Origin: Parafrigoribacterium mesophilum
GTDB taxonomy: Bacteria > Actinomycetota > Actinomycetes > Actinomycetales > Microbacteriaceae
Assembly (NCBI RefSeq): GCF_039652555.1
Contig: NZ_JBDJAF010000001.1
Coordinates: forward strand, 992,001-1,056,000
Direction: 5' to 3'
DNA length: 64,000 bases
Below the pieces are notes generated by a model. It was not told the origin of the DNA, ran no database searches, and was given only the letters and a program-made list of their open reading frames with translations. Position numbers and translations under genes: made by a program. Of the stretch, positions 1 through 9,356 are shown in pieces (position 1 is the stretch's first letter; each line of letters opens with the position of its first letter).

Positions 1-922
1 CGATCTGCACCTTGTCGCCGAGTTCGGCGGTGAGGTGCGCCCAGCCCTCCCAGTCGTCTTCCTGCAGCGGGTCTTCCATGGTGACCAGTGGATACTCTGC
101 CACCAGGCCGGCGTAGTACTCGGTCAGCTTCTCGGCGGAGATCTTGCCCCCTTCGAAGGAATACGACCCACCGTTGAAGAACTCACTTGCGGCCGCGTCG
201 ATGCCGAGCGCGACGTCGGTGCCTGGGGTGAAGCCGGCCGCGGTGATCGCCTCGACGAGCAGGTCGAGGGCGGCCCGGTTGCTGCTGAGGTCCGGCGCGA
301 ATCCGCCCTCGTCGCCGAGGCCGGTGTTCAGACCCTTGCCGTGCAGCAGGGTTTTGAGCGCGTGGTAGGTCTCCACTCCCCAGCGCAGCCCTTCGCTGAA
401 GCTGGCAGCGCCGATGGGCAGGATCATGAACTCCTGGATGTCGACGTTGTTGTCGGCGTGCGCGCCCCCGTTGATCACGTTGAGCATCGGCACCGGGAGG
501 GTGTGCGCGTTCGGACCGCCCAGGTACCGGAACAGCGGCAGGTCGGCCGAGTCGGCGGCAGCCTTGGCGGCGGCCAGGGACGCACCGAGGATGGCGTTGG
601 CACCCAGGCGCTTCTTGTTGTCCGTGCCGTCCAGTTCGATCATGGTCTGATCAATGAGCCGCTGATCGGCAGCGTCGAAGCCCTCGATGGCCGGGCCGAT
701 CTCGTCGATGACCGCATCCACGGCCTTCAGCACGCCCTTGCCCTGGTAGCGGTCCTTGTCGCCGTCGCGCAACTCGTAGGCCTCGAAGGCTCCGGTCGAC
801 GCGCCGGAGGGTACCGCCGCACGGGAAACAATGCCGTCATCGAGCAGCAGCTCGACCTCGACTGTCGGGTTTCCCCGGGAGTCCAGAATTTCGCGGGCGC
901 TTACTGCTTCGATCAATGCCAC
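1..922 (-). CDS. eno: Enolase (phosphopyruvate hydratase), C-terminus cut by window edge
   Basis: Glycolytic enolase, converting 2-phosphoglycerate to phosphoenolpyruvate in the cytosol. About 307 of the usual 425-430 residues are present; the last quarter lies outside the window. Visible landmarks: the N-terminal GNPTVEVE strand, the SGASTG catalytic loop, the GGAHADNNVDIQEFM segment with the active-site His and Glu, GDEGGFAP with the catalytic Glu, GIDAA with a Mg-binding Asp and MEDP with a Mg-binding Glu. The start is a GTG at 920-922 with AGGAG six bases upstream, which reads MALIEAVSAREILDSRG. It is divergent from the SGNH hydrolase gene. Identification is certain. Confidence 0.98.
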   Translation of the reverse strand, partial: MALIEAVSAREILDSRGNPTVEVELLLDDGIVSRAAVPSGASTGAFEAYELRDGDKDRYQGKGVLKAVDAVIDEIGPAIEGFDAADQRLIDQTMIELDGTDNKKRLGANAILGASLAAAKAAADSADLPLFRYLGGPNAHTLPVPMLNVINGGAHADNNVDIQEFMILPIGAASFSEGLRWGVETYHALKTLLHGKGLNTGLGDEGGFAPDLSSNRAALDLLVEAITAAGFTPGTDVALGIDAAASEFFNGGSYSFEGGKISAEKLTEYYAGLVAEYPLVTMEDPLQEDDWEGWAHLTAELGDKVQI

Positions 923-1052
923 GGTTCTCCTAGTGGGTTGAATGCCGATAATCCGCTCGTCATCCTACTCGGCGGGCACTGGCCGGGACGCTGGTGCGCG
1001 GTAGGCTCGCCTCCGGCGCACGGCACGCTGCCGAGCCTCGAGGAGCGGAAGA

Positions 1053-1811
1053 ATGTTTCAGCGTTACGTCGCGATCGGCGACAGCTTCACCGAAGGCGTC
1101 GGCGACGACCTGCCGGACGGGCAGGTGCGCGGCTGGGCCGATCTCGTCGCAGTCGGATTGGCCCAGGCCTCCGCAGCGCCGGTGTCGTATGCGAATCTGG
1201 CCATCCGGGGCAAGCTCCTGGGGCCGATCGTTCGGGAGCAACTGGATCCCGCGCTCGCGCTGAAACCGGATCTGCTCACCGTGTCCGGTGGCGGCAACGA
1301 CCTGATGCGCCCGCGCGTGGAGATCGGCTACATCATCGATCTGCTACAGCAGGTCGTCGATCGGGCACAGCGGCGCGGTGCGCATGTGGTGCTGGTCAGC
1401 GGCGGCAATCCGTCGCGGCACCTGCCGATGGGCGCGCTCATGCAGCGCCGCGGCGACGCACTGGCGACCCAGTGGTACTCGGCGTTCACGAGGGACGACA
1501 TCACCCTGGTGGACAACTGGAGCGACGCGGAGCTGATGCAGGCGCGGTTCTGGTCACGGGACAAGTTGCATTTGAATGCCCTTGGACACACCAAGGTCGC
1601 CACACGGGTGCTCGGTGCGCTCGGCGTCCCGGCGCCGCAGGAGTGGGCGGATGCCGCCGGCCGCGCGCCCGGCGCCCAGCGGGTGCAGGGCACCGTGGCC
1701 TACTACCGGGAATTCGTGTTGCCCTGGATCGGCCGCCGACTGACCGGCCGCTCCTCCGGCGACGGCCGGCCACCGAAGCGCCCGGAGTTGGAGCCGGTCG
1801 AGCGCCCCTGA
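1053..1811 (+). CDS. SGNH/GDSL-family hydrolase
   Basis: Predicted serine esterase/lipase of the SGNH superfamily, 252 residues. Block I is GDSFTEG (residues about 9-15, nucleophile Ser), block III is GGGNDLM with the oxyanion Asn, and block V is DKLHLNALGH with the catalytic Asp and His. There is no signal peptide, so it should be cytosolic; the natural substrate cannot be read from the sequence. The ATG is preceded by a GAGGAG/GGAAG ribosome binding site. It runs convergent to the thioesterase gene with only 4 bases between the stops. Confidence 0.9.
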   Translation: MFQRYVAIGDSFTEGVGDDLPDGQVRGWADLVAVGLAQASAAPVSYANLAIRGKLLGPIVREQLDPALALKPDLLTVSGGGNDLMRPRVEIGYIIDLLQQVVDRAQRRGAHVVLVSGGNPSRHLPMGALMQRRGDALATQWYSAFTRDDITLVDNWSDAELMQARFWSRDKLHLNALGHTKVATRVLGALGVPAPQEWADAAGRAPGAQRVQGTVAYYREFVLPWIGRRLTGRSSGDGRPPKRPELEPVERP

Positions 1812-1815
1812 GATT

Positions 1816-2604
1816 TCAGGACTTACGGAGGGTGAGGATCTGTTCCGCGCGGCCGAACGGACCGGTGAGATCGTGCAGCACCGTGGAGGTGAGGCCGATC
1901 CCCTCGGCACCGAAGCTCACCGAGTTCTGCAGGCCCAGCCACTCTCCGCGCGGTTCGCGGTACAGGTGGATCTGCAGGTCGACGTTGGGGAACAGGTAGC
2001 TGCCTGCCCCCGGGCGCACCCGCGTCGCGACGCCGTTGCTGGTGTCGATGAGTCCGATCAGCCGCACGAACGCGGGCGAGCTGACCGAGTCGACCAGCGG
2101 ATGTTCGGTGCGGATCCAGGCCCGGCCGAGGCCCGGGCGGTGGCCGTCGATCACGCGTACCTCGACCGATTGGATGTAGCCGCCGGGCCAGTCATCCAGG
2201 GACACCGGCCCGGACGCCTCCTGAGGACCGGGCATCGGCGCATCCTCGACGGCCGCGACCGCACTGGTGTCGGAGCGTTGCAGGCGCCAGGCTGTCGCCC
2301 GCACCGCGGTGCGGCCACCGGCGACCAGTTCGGCCTGGATCAGTTCGATGGTGCGGCCGGGTCTGAGCATCGACGTGACGACGGTGAACTCGCCGTCGGG
2401 GATCAGGCCGAGGATGTCGAAGCTGAGCCTGGCCATCCGCAACTCTGGCCGGGGCTGAAACAATTCCAGGCAGTGCGCGAGGATGCCGGAAACCGGCGCC
2501 ATGTGCTGCTCATGCGGGTTCCAGGCGCCCTGGGTGTGCACCGTGGAGGCGTACCGGTTATCGCCGAGCCAGCGATAGTACGGCTCGATGGCGGGCCGGG
2601 TCAC
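1816..2604 (-). CDS. Acyl-CoA thioesterase-like (double hotdog) protein
   Basis: 262-residue protein resembling the TesB-like thioesterase family common in actinobacteria, which hydrolyses acyl-CoA or related thioesters. The N-terminal half carries a hotdog-like stretch (PVSGILAHCLE, then ARLSFDILGLIPDGEFTV) and the C-terminal half a second one (DLQIHLYREPRGEWLGLQ, then GLTSTVLHDLTGPFGRAEQ). The start is taken as the GTG at 2602-2604, which overlaps the hisS stop in a GTGA junction, so the two genes are translationally coupled. A longer open frame upstream overlaps hisS and is not needed. Substrate unknown. Confidence 0.8.
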   Translation of the reverse strand: MTRPAIEPYYRWLGDNRYASTVHTQGAWNPHEQHMAPVSGILAHCLELFQPRPELRMARLSFDILGLIPDGEFTVVTSMLRPGRTIELIQAELVAGGRTAVRATAWRLQRSDTSAVAAVEDAPMPGPQEASGPVSLDDWPGGYIQSVEVRVIDGHRPGLGRAWIRTEHPLVDSVSSPAFVRLIGLIDTSNGVATRVRPGAGSYLFPNVDLQIHLYREPRGEWLGLQNSVSFGAEGIGLTSTVLHDLTGPFGRAEQILTLRKS

Positions 2605-3854
2605 TTCAGGTTCCGAAACTCGAGGTCCTCCACCGTCACGGTGGACGCGGAGACGGTGGCCACCCGGTGGTACCCGGATGCCGTCAGTTCGGCAAACAGC
2701 GCGCCGGCGTTCTTGCGGAGGCGTTCCAGGCGAACGCGCCGGCCGCCCGCGACGAGCCCGGTTTTCAGGGCGATGAGCTGCGCGGGGGCCACGGTGTCGT
2801 CGTAGAGCAGTGCGCAAGCATCCTCGGCGTCGTCATCGGTCAGGTTCACCAGGTCGAGGATTCGTTCGAAGCCGATCGAGAATCCGGTCGCCGGCACGTC
2901 GCGGCCGAGGAAGCGGCCGATCATGCCGTCGTAGCGGCCGCCGCCGCCCAGCGAACTGCTGGAGCTCGGATGGGCAATTTCGAAGATCGCGCCCGTGTAG
3001 TACCCCATGCCGCGCACCAGGTTGGGCGAGAAGACCAGTGGCACTTCGGGCAATGCGCTGCGGATCTGCATCAGCTGGTCATAGGCTGTCAGGTCCAGCC
3101 AGGGCGGCGGAGCATCCTGAAGCGACCACCCGCCGTCGGAGAGCGCCGCGAGTTCTTTCAGGGTGCTGGCGACCTCCTTGACATCGATCGTGACGAACTC
3201 GGCAAGTTCGGCAGCGACGGCGTCGGCACCGATCTTGTCTTCCTTGTCGAGGGTGATGAGTGCGCGGTCGCGGAAGTCGGCGTCGATGCCCCACCAATCC
3301 AGCAGCGAGTGCAGGATCCTGCGGTCGTTGAGTCGGATGTGCCATTCGGTGAGACCGAGCGCCCGCACCGTGGCGGCGGTGGCGGTGAGCAGTTCGATTT
3401 CGGCCAGCGGGCCGGCCTCGCCGATGATGTCGATGTCGCACTGCAGGAACTGGCGGTATCGACCCTTCTGCGGTCGCTCGGCACGCCACACCGGGGCGAG
3501 CTGGATGGCGCGGAACACGGTGGGTAGCTCGGCGTGGTGCGTCGCGTAGAACCGGGCTAGTGGCACCGTGAGGTCGAAGCGCAGCCCGAGGTCGACGAGG
3601 TCGAGCGGCTCGGTGGCTGCGTGGAGGTCCGCTGTGTCGAGTCCCCGCCGCAGCACTCCGAAGGCGAGTTTCTCGTTGTCGCCGCCGAGGCCGGCGTGCA
3701 GCCGTGAGCTGTCTTCCATGACCGGGGTTTCGATCTCGTCGAAGCCGTGCGCGCGGTAGGTACCACGGATGACGGTCAGCGCCGCTTCGCGCCTGGCCTT
3801 CTCGTCTGGAAGGAAATCGCGCATGCCGCGCGGCGGGTTGACCGATGTTGCCAT
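2601..3854 (-). CDS. hisS: Histidyl-tRNA synthetase
   Basis: Class II aminoacyl-tRNA synthetase that charges tRNA-His, 417 residues, typical length. Visible: the RGMRDFLP entry motif, the FDLTVPLARF segment, motif 2 with WRAERPQKGRYRQFLQCDID, the histidine-specific block LVRGMGYYTG (LVRGLDYYTG in most homologues), GGGGRYDGMIG and motif 3 with GFSIGFERI. The C-terminal anticodon-binding domain follows. ATG at 3852-3854 was chosen because it gives the normal short N-terminal lead before RGMRDFLP; no strong ribosome binding site is visible. It overlaps the downstream thioesterase start by 4 bases. Confidence 0.97.
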   Translation of the reverse strand: MATSVNPPRGMRDFLPDEKARREAALTVIRGTYRAHGFDEIETPVMEDSSRLHAGLGGDNEKLAFGVLRRGLDTADLHAATEPLDLVDLGLRFDLTVPLARFYATHHAELPTVFRAIQLAPVWRAERPQKGRYRQFLQCDIDIIGEAGPLAEIELLTATAATVRALGLTEWHIRLNDRRILHSLLDWWGIDADFRDRALITLDKEDKIGADAVAAELAEFVTIDVKEVASTLKELAALSDGGWSLQDAPPPWLDLTAYDQLMQIRSALPEVPLVFSPNLVRGMGYYTGAIFEIAHPSSSSSLGGGGRYDGMIGRFLGRDVPATGFSIGFERILDLVNLTDDDAEDACALLYDDTVAPAQLIALKTGLVAGGRRVRLERLRKNAGALFAELTASGYHRVATVSASTVTVEDLEFRNLK

Positions 3855-3901
3855 GTGTCGATTCTGGCATCTCGGCGGCGTACCACCGGGCGGCGGCGAG
3901 G

Positions 3902-4501
3902 CTAGACGCTCTCGCCGAGCAGCTGTTCGACGCGGTGGCGGTGCAGCGCCACGGCCCGCGAAAACGCCGCCGTCGCCTTTGCCTCGTCGCCGTTGACGAC
4001 GAGGTCGAACTGGATGCCGTAAAACGTATCGACGACCAGTCGGGACTCGTCCTCGGCCTCCTCCTCGCCGATTCCGAACGAGATCAGAGCGTCGTAGCCG
4101 ATCTTCTGCCAACGGGCGAAGAGCGTGCGCACGAAGGTGTGCTCCTCGGGATACAACGCCTCGATCATCGACGCCTCGAATTCCAGTCGCTGCAATTGCC
4201 GGTTGCGTGGTTCCAGTGTCCACTCCCAGGACCGCTCGAGGCCGTCGAAGTAGGCGTCGAGCGACGCCGGATCGACGACGAGATTCTCGTTGACACCGGC
4301 CTCCCGCGCGGAGATCGCTGCCACGACATCGCGCAGCATCTCGGCACGTGTGCCGAAATGGTAGACCAACGTGAACGTGCTCACACCCAGCGCCAAGGCC
4401 AGTTTGCGGAAGGTCAGACCGGACAGCGGTTTGTCCAGCAGGTACTCCAGAATGCTCGCGACCAATTCCGGCTTGCGCTCGAGGTCAGGAAGACGTGACA
4501 T
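3902..4501 (-). CDS. TetR-family transcriptional regulator
   Basis: 199-residue repressor. The N-terminal helix-turn-helix lies at about residues 12-50 (ILEYLLDKPLSGLTFRKLA, then ALGVSTFTLVYHFGTRAEML, the classic TetR recognition helix and YHF motif). The C-terminal ligand domain is acidic and ends DTFYGIQFDLVVNGDEAKAT. The ATG at 4499-4501 was preferred to longer upstream frames; a TATGGT hexamer ends six bases before it, so the mRNA may be leaderless or nearly so. It lies 47 bases upstream of hisS on the same strand. Ligand and targets cannot be inferred. Confidence 0.88.
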   Translation of the reverse strand: MSRLPDLERKPELVASILEYLLDKPLSGLTFRKLALALGVSTFTLVYHFGTRAEMLRDVVAAISAREAGVNENLVVDPASLDAYFDGLERSWEWTLEPRNRQLQRLEFEASMIEALYPEEHTFVRTLFARWQKIGYDALISFGIGEEEAEDESRLVVDTFYGIQFDLVVNGDEAKATAAFSRAVALHRHRVEQLLGESV

Positions 4502-4693
4502 ACCCTTACCATAACGGTTGTTTGCACTAACGATCGCTGTCCCGATAAACTTGACGCGTTGCTGTTCTTCCGACGCCGGTCGGCGAAGGCCGGGACAGTC
4601 GGAAAGCATCTAAACCGAACCAGGAATCGGGAAATTGCTGGTTCGTGTTCGGCGCAGGAGCCCGCGCGAGCGAGGCGCAAATGCGTCCGGACA

Positions 4694-4726
4694 GGTGCCC
4701 CTTTCATTCGGGTTGAAAGGGGCACC
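4694..4726 (-). terminator. Strong hairpin after mazG (U-poor terminator)
   Basis: Perfect 13-bp stem: GGTGCCCCTTTCA at 4694-4706 pairs with TGAAAGGGGCACC at 4714-4726 around a 7-base loop. It begins about ten bases past the mazG stop codon. There is no T tract on either strand, as is usual for actinobacterial terminators. It also separates mazG from the promoter region of the tetR gene. Confidence 0.75.
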
Positions 4727-4736
4727 GCTCATCGGA

Positions 4737-5402
4737 CTAATAGCGGGCCGCGTCGTGTTCCCGCGAGTCCGCTTCGACCAGCCGGATGTCATCCTGCAGG
4801 CGGCGGAGAGTGCCGCGCAAGGCGCGTTCCGGGTCCCATCCCTGCGCTTTCGCCGAGACGACGATTCCGAGCAATTGCTCGCCCAGTTCGGCCTCGGTCG
4901 TCACCGCAACCGCACCGTCGGCTTCCGAAACGGTGACGCCGGCCTTGGCGGCTCGGCCCACCAGCTTGTCGGCCAGCGCCAAAGCGGGCATCGCCTGAGG
5001 GATGCCGTCGAGCACGCTGGTGCGATCCGGCTTCTCGGCTGCCTTGAGGTTGTCCCAGATCGCGACCACGTCGTCCGCGGTCGTGGCCACCGTATCGCCG
5101 AAGACGTGCGGATGGCGGCCCACCATCTTGCGGGCCATGTGCTCGGCGACATCCTGGATGTCGAATTCCTCGCCGGGGGTGTGCGAGGCGATGTCAGCGT
5201 GGAAGACCACCTGATAAAGCACATCGCCAAGCTCTTCGAGCAGTTCATCCCGGTTGCCGCGCTCAATGGCGTCGATGAGCTCGTAGGTCTCCTCAAGCAG
5301 GTAACGCACCAGCGACTCGTGCGTCTGTTCGCGGTCCCAGGCGCATCCGCCCGGCGCGCGCAGCCGGCCCATGATCGCGATCAGGTCGTCGAGCTTGTCC
5401 AT
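4737..5402 (-). CDS. mazG: Nucleoside triphosphate pyrophosphohydrolase MazG
   Basis: Cytosolic all-alpha NTP pyrophosphatase, 221 residues, which clears non-canonical or excess NTPs. The signature CAWDREQTHESL, then EETYELIDAI and EELGDVLYQVVFHA (the EExxE...ExxD Mg-binding set) are all present in the first 90 residues. The start ATG at 5400-5402 (MDKLDDL) has AGGA about 7-9 bases upstream; another ATG at 5409-5411 is possible but has no spacing to the Shine-Dalgarno. It sits downstream of mfd on the same strand, the common actinobacterial order. Confidence 0.95.
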   Translation of the reverse strand: MDKLDDLIAIMGRLRAPGGCAWDREQTHESLVRYLLEETYELIDAIERGNRDELLEELGDVLYQVVFHADIASHTPGEEFDIQDVAEHMARKMVGRHPHVFGDTVATTADDVVAIWDNLKAAEKPDRTSVLDGIPQAMPALALADKLVGRAAKAGVTVSEADGAVAVTTEAELGEQLLGIVVSAKAQGWDPERALRGTLRRLQDDIRLVEADSREHDAARY

Positions 5403-5560
5403 GCGATCCATCCTCGCACCGCGCAGTATCACCCGACCACCAGGAGAAGAGAGGTACACAACCGAGGCAATCCGACCGACACGCCGTATCCCTGGCCGGT
5501 TTTTCACGGCGTGTGGCACTTCGCCCTCGGCTGTGTACCGCCGCTCGGCCGGAGGAGGCG

Positions 5561-8500
5561 CTACTGCGCGGCCTCGCCGGACGGTGACGCCGGCGCGAGC
5601 ACCTCGGCGCCGAAGATCGAGACCAGCAACTGGCTGGTCCATTCGAGCAGAGCCGAGTCTTCGGTGTCTGCGAGGCTCGGCATCGGAGCCATCACCGCCT
5701 TCGCGGCGCGCAGGTAGCGGGCGCCAGGGTACATCCGTTGCAGGCGCACCTGCACCGAGTCGAGCAGCTCGGCACCGACTACGCGGAGGTTCGAGCCGAC
5801 CACGACCACCTCGGAAAGGCCCGCCTTCTGGGCCATCCGGCGCAGTGTAGAGACGGCGATCAGGTTCTGCACCTGCGCGGGCGGCTCGCCATAGCGGTCG
5901 GTGAGTTCCTCGAGGACCTGGCCGATCTGGCCCGGCATGGAGGTCGGCGAGCTGGCGGAGGACAGCTTCTGGTATGCCTCGAGCCGCAGCCGCTCGCTCT
6001 CGACGTAGTCCTCGGGAATGTGTGCGTCCACCGGCAATTCCAGTCGCAGCTCGGTCTGCCCCTCGGCCACCTCGCCGCGGAACGCGCCGACGGCCTCGCC
6101 GATCATCCGCAGGTAGAGGTCGAAGCCCACACCGGCGATGTGGCCGGACTGCTCCCCGCCGAGCAGGTTGCCGGCGCCGCGGATCTCGAGGTCCTTGAGG
6201 GCGACCTGCATACCAGCGCCCAGTTCGTTGTTCGCGGCGATGGTGGACAGCCGGTCGTGCGCGGTCTCGCTGAGCGGCTTGTTCTCGTCGTAGAGGAAAT
6301 AGGCGTAGGCGCGCTCGCGTCCCCGCCCGACCCTGCCGCGCAGCTGGTGCAGTTGGCTGAGGCCGTACTTGTCGGCCCGGTCGATGATCAGCGTGTTCGC
6401 GTTGGCGACATCCAGGCCGGTTTCGATGATGGTCGTCGAGACCAGCACGTCGAATTTGCGCTCCCAGAAGTCGACCATCACCTTCTCGAGCACCGCCTCG
6501 GGCAGCTGACCGTGCGCGACGGCAATGCGCGCCTCCGGCACCAGTTCGGCCAGTTGTGCAGCGACCCGGTTGATCGACTTCACCCGGTTGTGCACGAAGA
6601 ACACCTGACCCTCGCGCAGCAGTTCGCGACGGATGGCAGCGCCGACCTGCTTGTCGTTGTACGGTCCGACGTAGGTGAGAATCGGATGCCGGTCCTCCGG
6701 CGGCGTCGCCAGCGTCGACATCTCGCGGATGCCGGTCACCGCCATCTCGAGGGTGCGGGGAATCGGGGTGGCGCTCATCGCCAGGATGTCCACGTTCGTC
6801 TTCAGCTTCTTCAGCGCATCCTTGTGCTCCACACCGAAGCGCTGCTCCTCGTCGATGACGACAAGGCCGAGGTCCTTGAACACGATGCTGCCGGACAGCA
6901 GTCGGTGCGTGCCGATGACGATGTCAACGCTGCCGTCGGCCAGTCCGTCGATGGTCTCCTTCGATTCCTTTTCGGTCTGGAACCGGCTGAGCGCGCGCAA
7001 GTGGATCGGAAACCCGGCGAAGCGTTCGGCGAAGGTTTCCATGTGCTGCCGCACCAGCAGCGTCGTCGGCACCAGCATGACGACCTGCTTGCCGTCCTGG
7101 ACGGCCTTGAAGGCGGCGCGGACGGCGATCTCCGTCTTGCCGTAACCGACGTCGCCGGAGATGAGCCGGTCCATCGGGATGGGCCGTTCCATGTCGGCCT
7201 TGACCTCGTCGATGGTGGTGAGTTGGTCGGGTGTCTCCATAAACGGGAACGCCTCTTCCAGCTCGCGCTGCCACGGGGTGTCCGGTGGGAACGCGTGGCC
7301 CTTGCTGGCCATCCTAGCGGAGTAGAGCTTGACCAGTTCGACGGCGATGTCGCGCACGGCGCGGCGGGCGCGACCCTTGGCCGCGGCCCAGTCGCTGCCG
7401 CCCATCTTGCTCAGCGGCGGTGATTCCCCGCCGATGTACCGGGTGAGCAGGTCGAGTTGGTCGGTGGGCACGTAGAGCTTGTCTCCGGGGTAGCCGCGTT
7501 TGCTCGGCGCGTACTCGAGCAGCAGGTATTCCCGGTTGTTCTTGACCGGATTCCTGCCCCCGGTGCTGACCTCACGCTGGACAAGTTCTACGAAGCGTCC
7601 AACGCCGTGAGTCTGGTGCACCACGTAGTCGCCGGCCTTCAACTGCAGTGGGTCGACGACGTTCTTGCGGCGGCTGGCGAGTTTCTTGACCTGCCGCGCG
7701 TCATATCCAGCGGCTCTGCCGTAGAACTCGCTCTCGCTGAGCACGGCCAGTTTTAATTCGGGCACTTCGAAACCGTGCTCGACGGATGCCTTGAGCAGAT
7801 ACGCGACGCCGGTGTCCAATTCCGCGGGCAGATCCTCCACCACGCGCGCCGCGCATCCGCGTTCAGCCAGCACATCGGCCGCGCGCTCCACCAGGCCCAC
7901 TCCCTGCGCGACCACTACGACACTCCACGAATCGGCCAGTAGCTGGCCAACGTGCTCGAGCGCGCCGTTCACCTGACCGGCGAAGCTTGGCACCGACGCG
8001 GCCTCCACCCGAACGTATCGGTCGTCGTTCTCGACGCTCTCCCCGACGCGGATAACCGAGCCGACCTCGGTGGTCGAGCCACCCCCGGTGGTCGAGCCTG
8101 TCGAGACCCCGGTGTCCACTTCTGCGTTGACGGCCGCCCCCGAGTCGAAACCGCTGAACGTCCACCAGGGTCGATCTCTGGCGGCCGCGCGCAGCTGCGT
8201 CATCGAGAGGAACCCGCCGGCATCCAGGTCGATCGGCTCTTCGGCGCCGGCGGTGGCGGCGTGCCAGGCAGCGGAGAGGAACTCGCGGTTCGTTTCGGCG
8301 AGGCTGATCGCACGCGAGGCGACGCGCTCCGGCGAGAACACGGCGATCGCGGAGTCGTTCGGTAGGTAATGGATGAGCGGCACGAGCCGTGGCAGCAGGG
8401 CCGGTGCCAGTGACTCCATTCCGTCGACCGGGATGCCTTCGGAGATCTTGACCAGCATCCCGGCCAGACTCGGGAACTCGTGCTCCATCTCTCGCGCCCG

Positions 8501-9247
8501 TTGGCGCACCTCGGGTCCGAGCAGCAGTTCCCGGCTGGCCAGCAGTTCCACCTCAGTCAGTTTCTCGCCGGCGGAGCGCTGATCCGACACCGCGAACTGG
8601 CGGATCTGCTCGACCTCGTCGCCAAAGAATTCGACGCGCACCGGATGCTCGTCGGTCGGCGCGAACACGTCCAGGATGCCGCCGCGCACCGCGAACTCGC
8701 CGCGCCGGGTGACCATATCCACCCGCGAGTATGCGAGGTCGACCAGTTGCTCGGCCAGACTGGTGAGGTTGTAACCGCGCCCACCCGCGACGAGCCGCAC
8801 CGGTTCCAGGCTGGTGAGGTTGTCAGCCAGCGGTTGCAGCGCGGCGCGCACCGAGGCCACGATGACGATGTCGGAGACGGCGCTGGGGTCCGCCGCGGCG
8901 TCCTCCTGCCAGCGTTGCAGCGTGCGCAGTGCGCGGATGCGTTTGCCCACGGTTTCGGCGCTCGGGCTCAGTCGTTCGTGTGGCAGCGTTTCCCAGGCCG
9001 GGAATTCGACGACGGTGGCGTGCGGGGCGATGCTGGCCAGCGCCTCCCGCAGCGACTCGGAATCCCGGCCGGTCGCCACGATGGCCAGCAGCGCGCGGGG
9101 CGGCCGCCTGGCGCCGAGGAGTCCGGCGACGAGGGGGGCACGAAGGCCGTCGACGACCGAGAAATCAGCGCTGCGGCCGGACTGGGCCAGCGCCTCCTCG
9201 AACGTGCGGGCGCGCGAGAGCGCAGAGATCAAGCCCTCGAGTATCAC
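5561..9247 (-). CDS. mfd: Transcription-repair coupling factor Mfd
   Basis: 1228-residue DNA translocase that removes stalled RNA polymerase and recruits UvrA. Order of parts: UvrB-like damage module (about 1-360), the CarD-like RNA polymerase interaction domain (GDYVVHQTHGVGRFVELV), superfamily 2 helicase motifs (SGDVGYGKTE Walker A, VVIDEEQRFG Walker B, MSATPIPRTL), the second motor domain (RADKYGLSQLHQLRGRVGRG) and a TRCF C-terminal domain. The start is a GTG at 9245-9247 without an obvious ribosome binding site. An unusual Gly/Ser/Thr-rich stretch at about residues 374-400 is encoded by an interspersed repeat (see separate entry). Confidence 0.97.
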   Translation of the reverse strand: MILEGLISALSRARTFEEALAQSGRSADFSVVDGLRAPLVAGLLGARRPPRALLAIVATGRDSESLREALASIAPHATVVEFPAWETLPHERLSPSAETVGKRIRALRTLQRWQEDAAADPSAVSDIVIVASVRAALQPLADNLTSLEPVRLVAGGRGYNLTSLAEQLVDLAYSRVDMVTRRGEFAVRGGILDVFAPTDEHPVRVEFFGDEVEQIRQFAVSDQRSAGEKLTEVELLASRELLLGPEVRQRAREMEHEFPSLAGMLVKISEGIPVDGMESLAPALLPRLVPLIHYLPNDSAIAVFSPERVASRAISLAETNREFLSAAWHAATAGAEEPIDLDAGGFLSMTQLRAAARDRPWWTFSGFDSGAAVNAEVDTGVSTGSTTGGGSTTEVGSVIRVGESVENDDRYVRVEAASVPSFAGQVNGALEHVGQLLADSWSVVVVAQGVGLVERAADVLAERGCAARVVEDLPAELDTGVAYLLKASVEHGFEVPELKLAVLSESEFYGRAAGYDARQVKKLASRRKNVVDPLQLKAGDYVVHQTHGVGRFVELVQREVSTGGRNPVKNNREYLLLEYAPSKRGYPGDKLYVPTDQLDLLTRYIGGESPPLSKMGGSDWAAAKGRARRAVRDIAVELVKLYSARMASKGHAFPPDTPWQRELEEAFPFMETPDQLTTIDEVKADMERPIPMDRLISGDVGYGKTEIAVRAAFKAVQDGKQVVMLVPTTLLVRQHMETFAERFAGFPIHLRALSRFQTEKESKETIDGLADGSVDIVIGTHRLLSGSIVFKDLGLVVIDEEQRFGVEHKDALKKLKTNVDILAMSATPIPRTLEMAVTGIREMSTLATPPEDRHPILTYVGPYNDKQVGAAIRRELLREGQVFFVHNRVKSINRVAAQLAELVPEARIAVAHGQLPEAVLEKVMVDFWERKFDVLVSTTIIETGLDVANANTLIIDRADKYGLSQLHQLRGRVGRGRERAYAYFLYDENKPLSETAHDRLSTIAANNELGAGMQVALKDLEIRGAGNLLGGEQSGHIAGVGFDLYLRMIGEAVGAFRGEVAEGQTELRLELPVDAHIPEDYVESERLRLEAYQKLSSASSPTSMPGQIGQVLEELTDRYGEPPAQVQNLIAVSTLRRMAQKAGLSEVVVVGSNLRVVGAELLDSVQVRLQRMYPGARYLRAAKAVMAPMPSLADTEDSALLEWTSQLLVSIFGAEVLAPASPSGEAAQ
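8063..8110 (-). repeat. Interspersed CTCGACCACCG repeat inside mfd
   Basis: On the minus strand two 18-base units, each opening CTCGACCACCG and ending GG, follow a GTCTCGACAGG segment, which resembles the small palindromic repeats (GGTCTCGACAGGCTCGACCACC type) scattered in genomes of Microbacteriaceae and relatives. The repeat is read in frame as Gly/Ser/Thr-rich residues between the UvrB-like module and the RNA polymerase interaction domain of Mfd. The same motif forms a tandem array at 48724-48790. The genome-wide family is recalled knowledge; the in-window similarity is seen directly. Confidence 0.7.
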
Positions 9248-9356
9248 CGGATAAGTCTACGCATCCGCCCCACGGCCCCGCCGCTGCCGGCCCGGCACCG
9301 CCCCGCAGCCCTCCCCCACCAGCACGCCGCGTCGCCACCGGACCGGTCCGCCGCTG

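Noticed and set aside
35..1999. Long + strand open frame opposite eno and the SGNH gene
   Set aside because: It is the antisense shadow of enolase in high-GC DNA and has no recognisable domain; eno motifs on the other strand are certain.
5738..7423. 561-codon + strand frame inside mfd
   Set aside because: Rich in His, Asp and Val from antisense Mfd codons; Mfd helicase motifs occupy the other strand.
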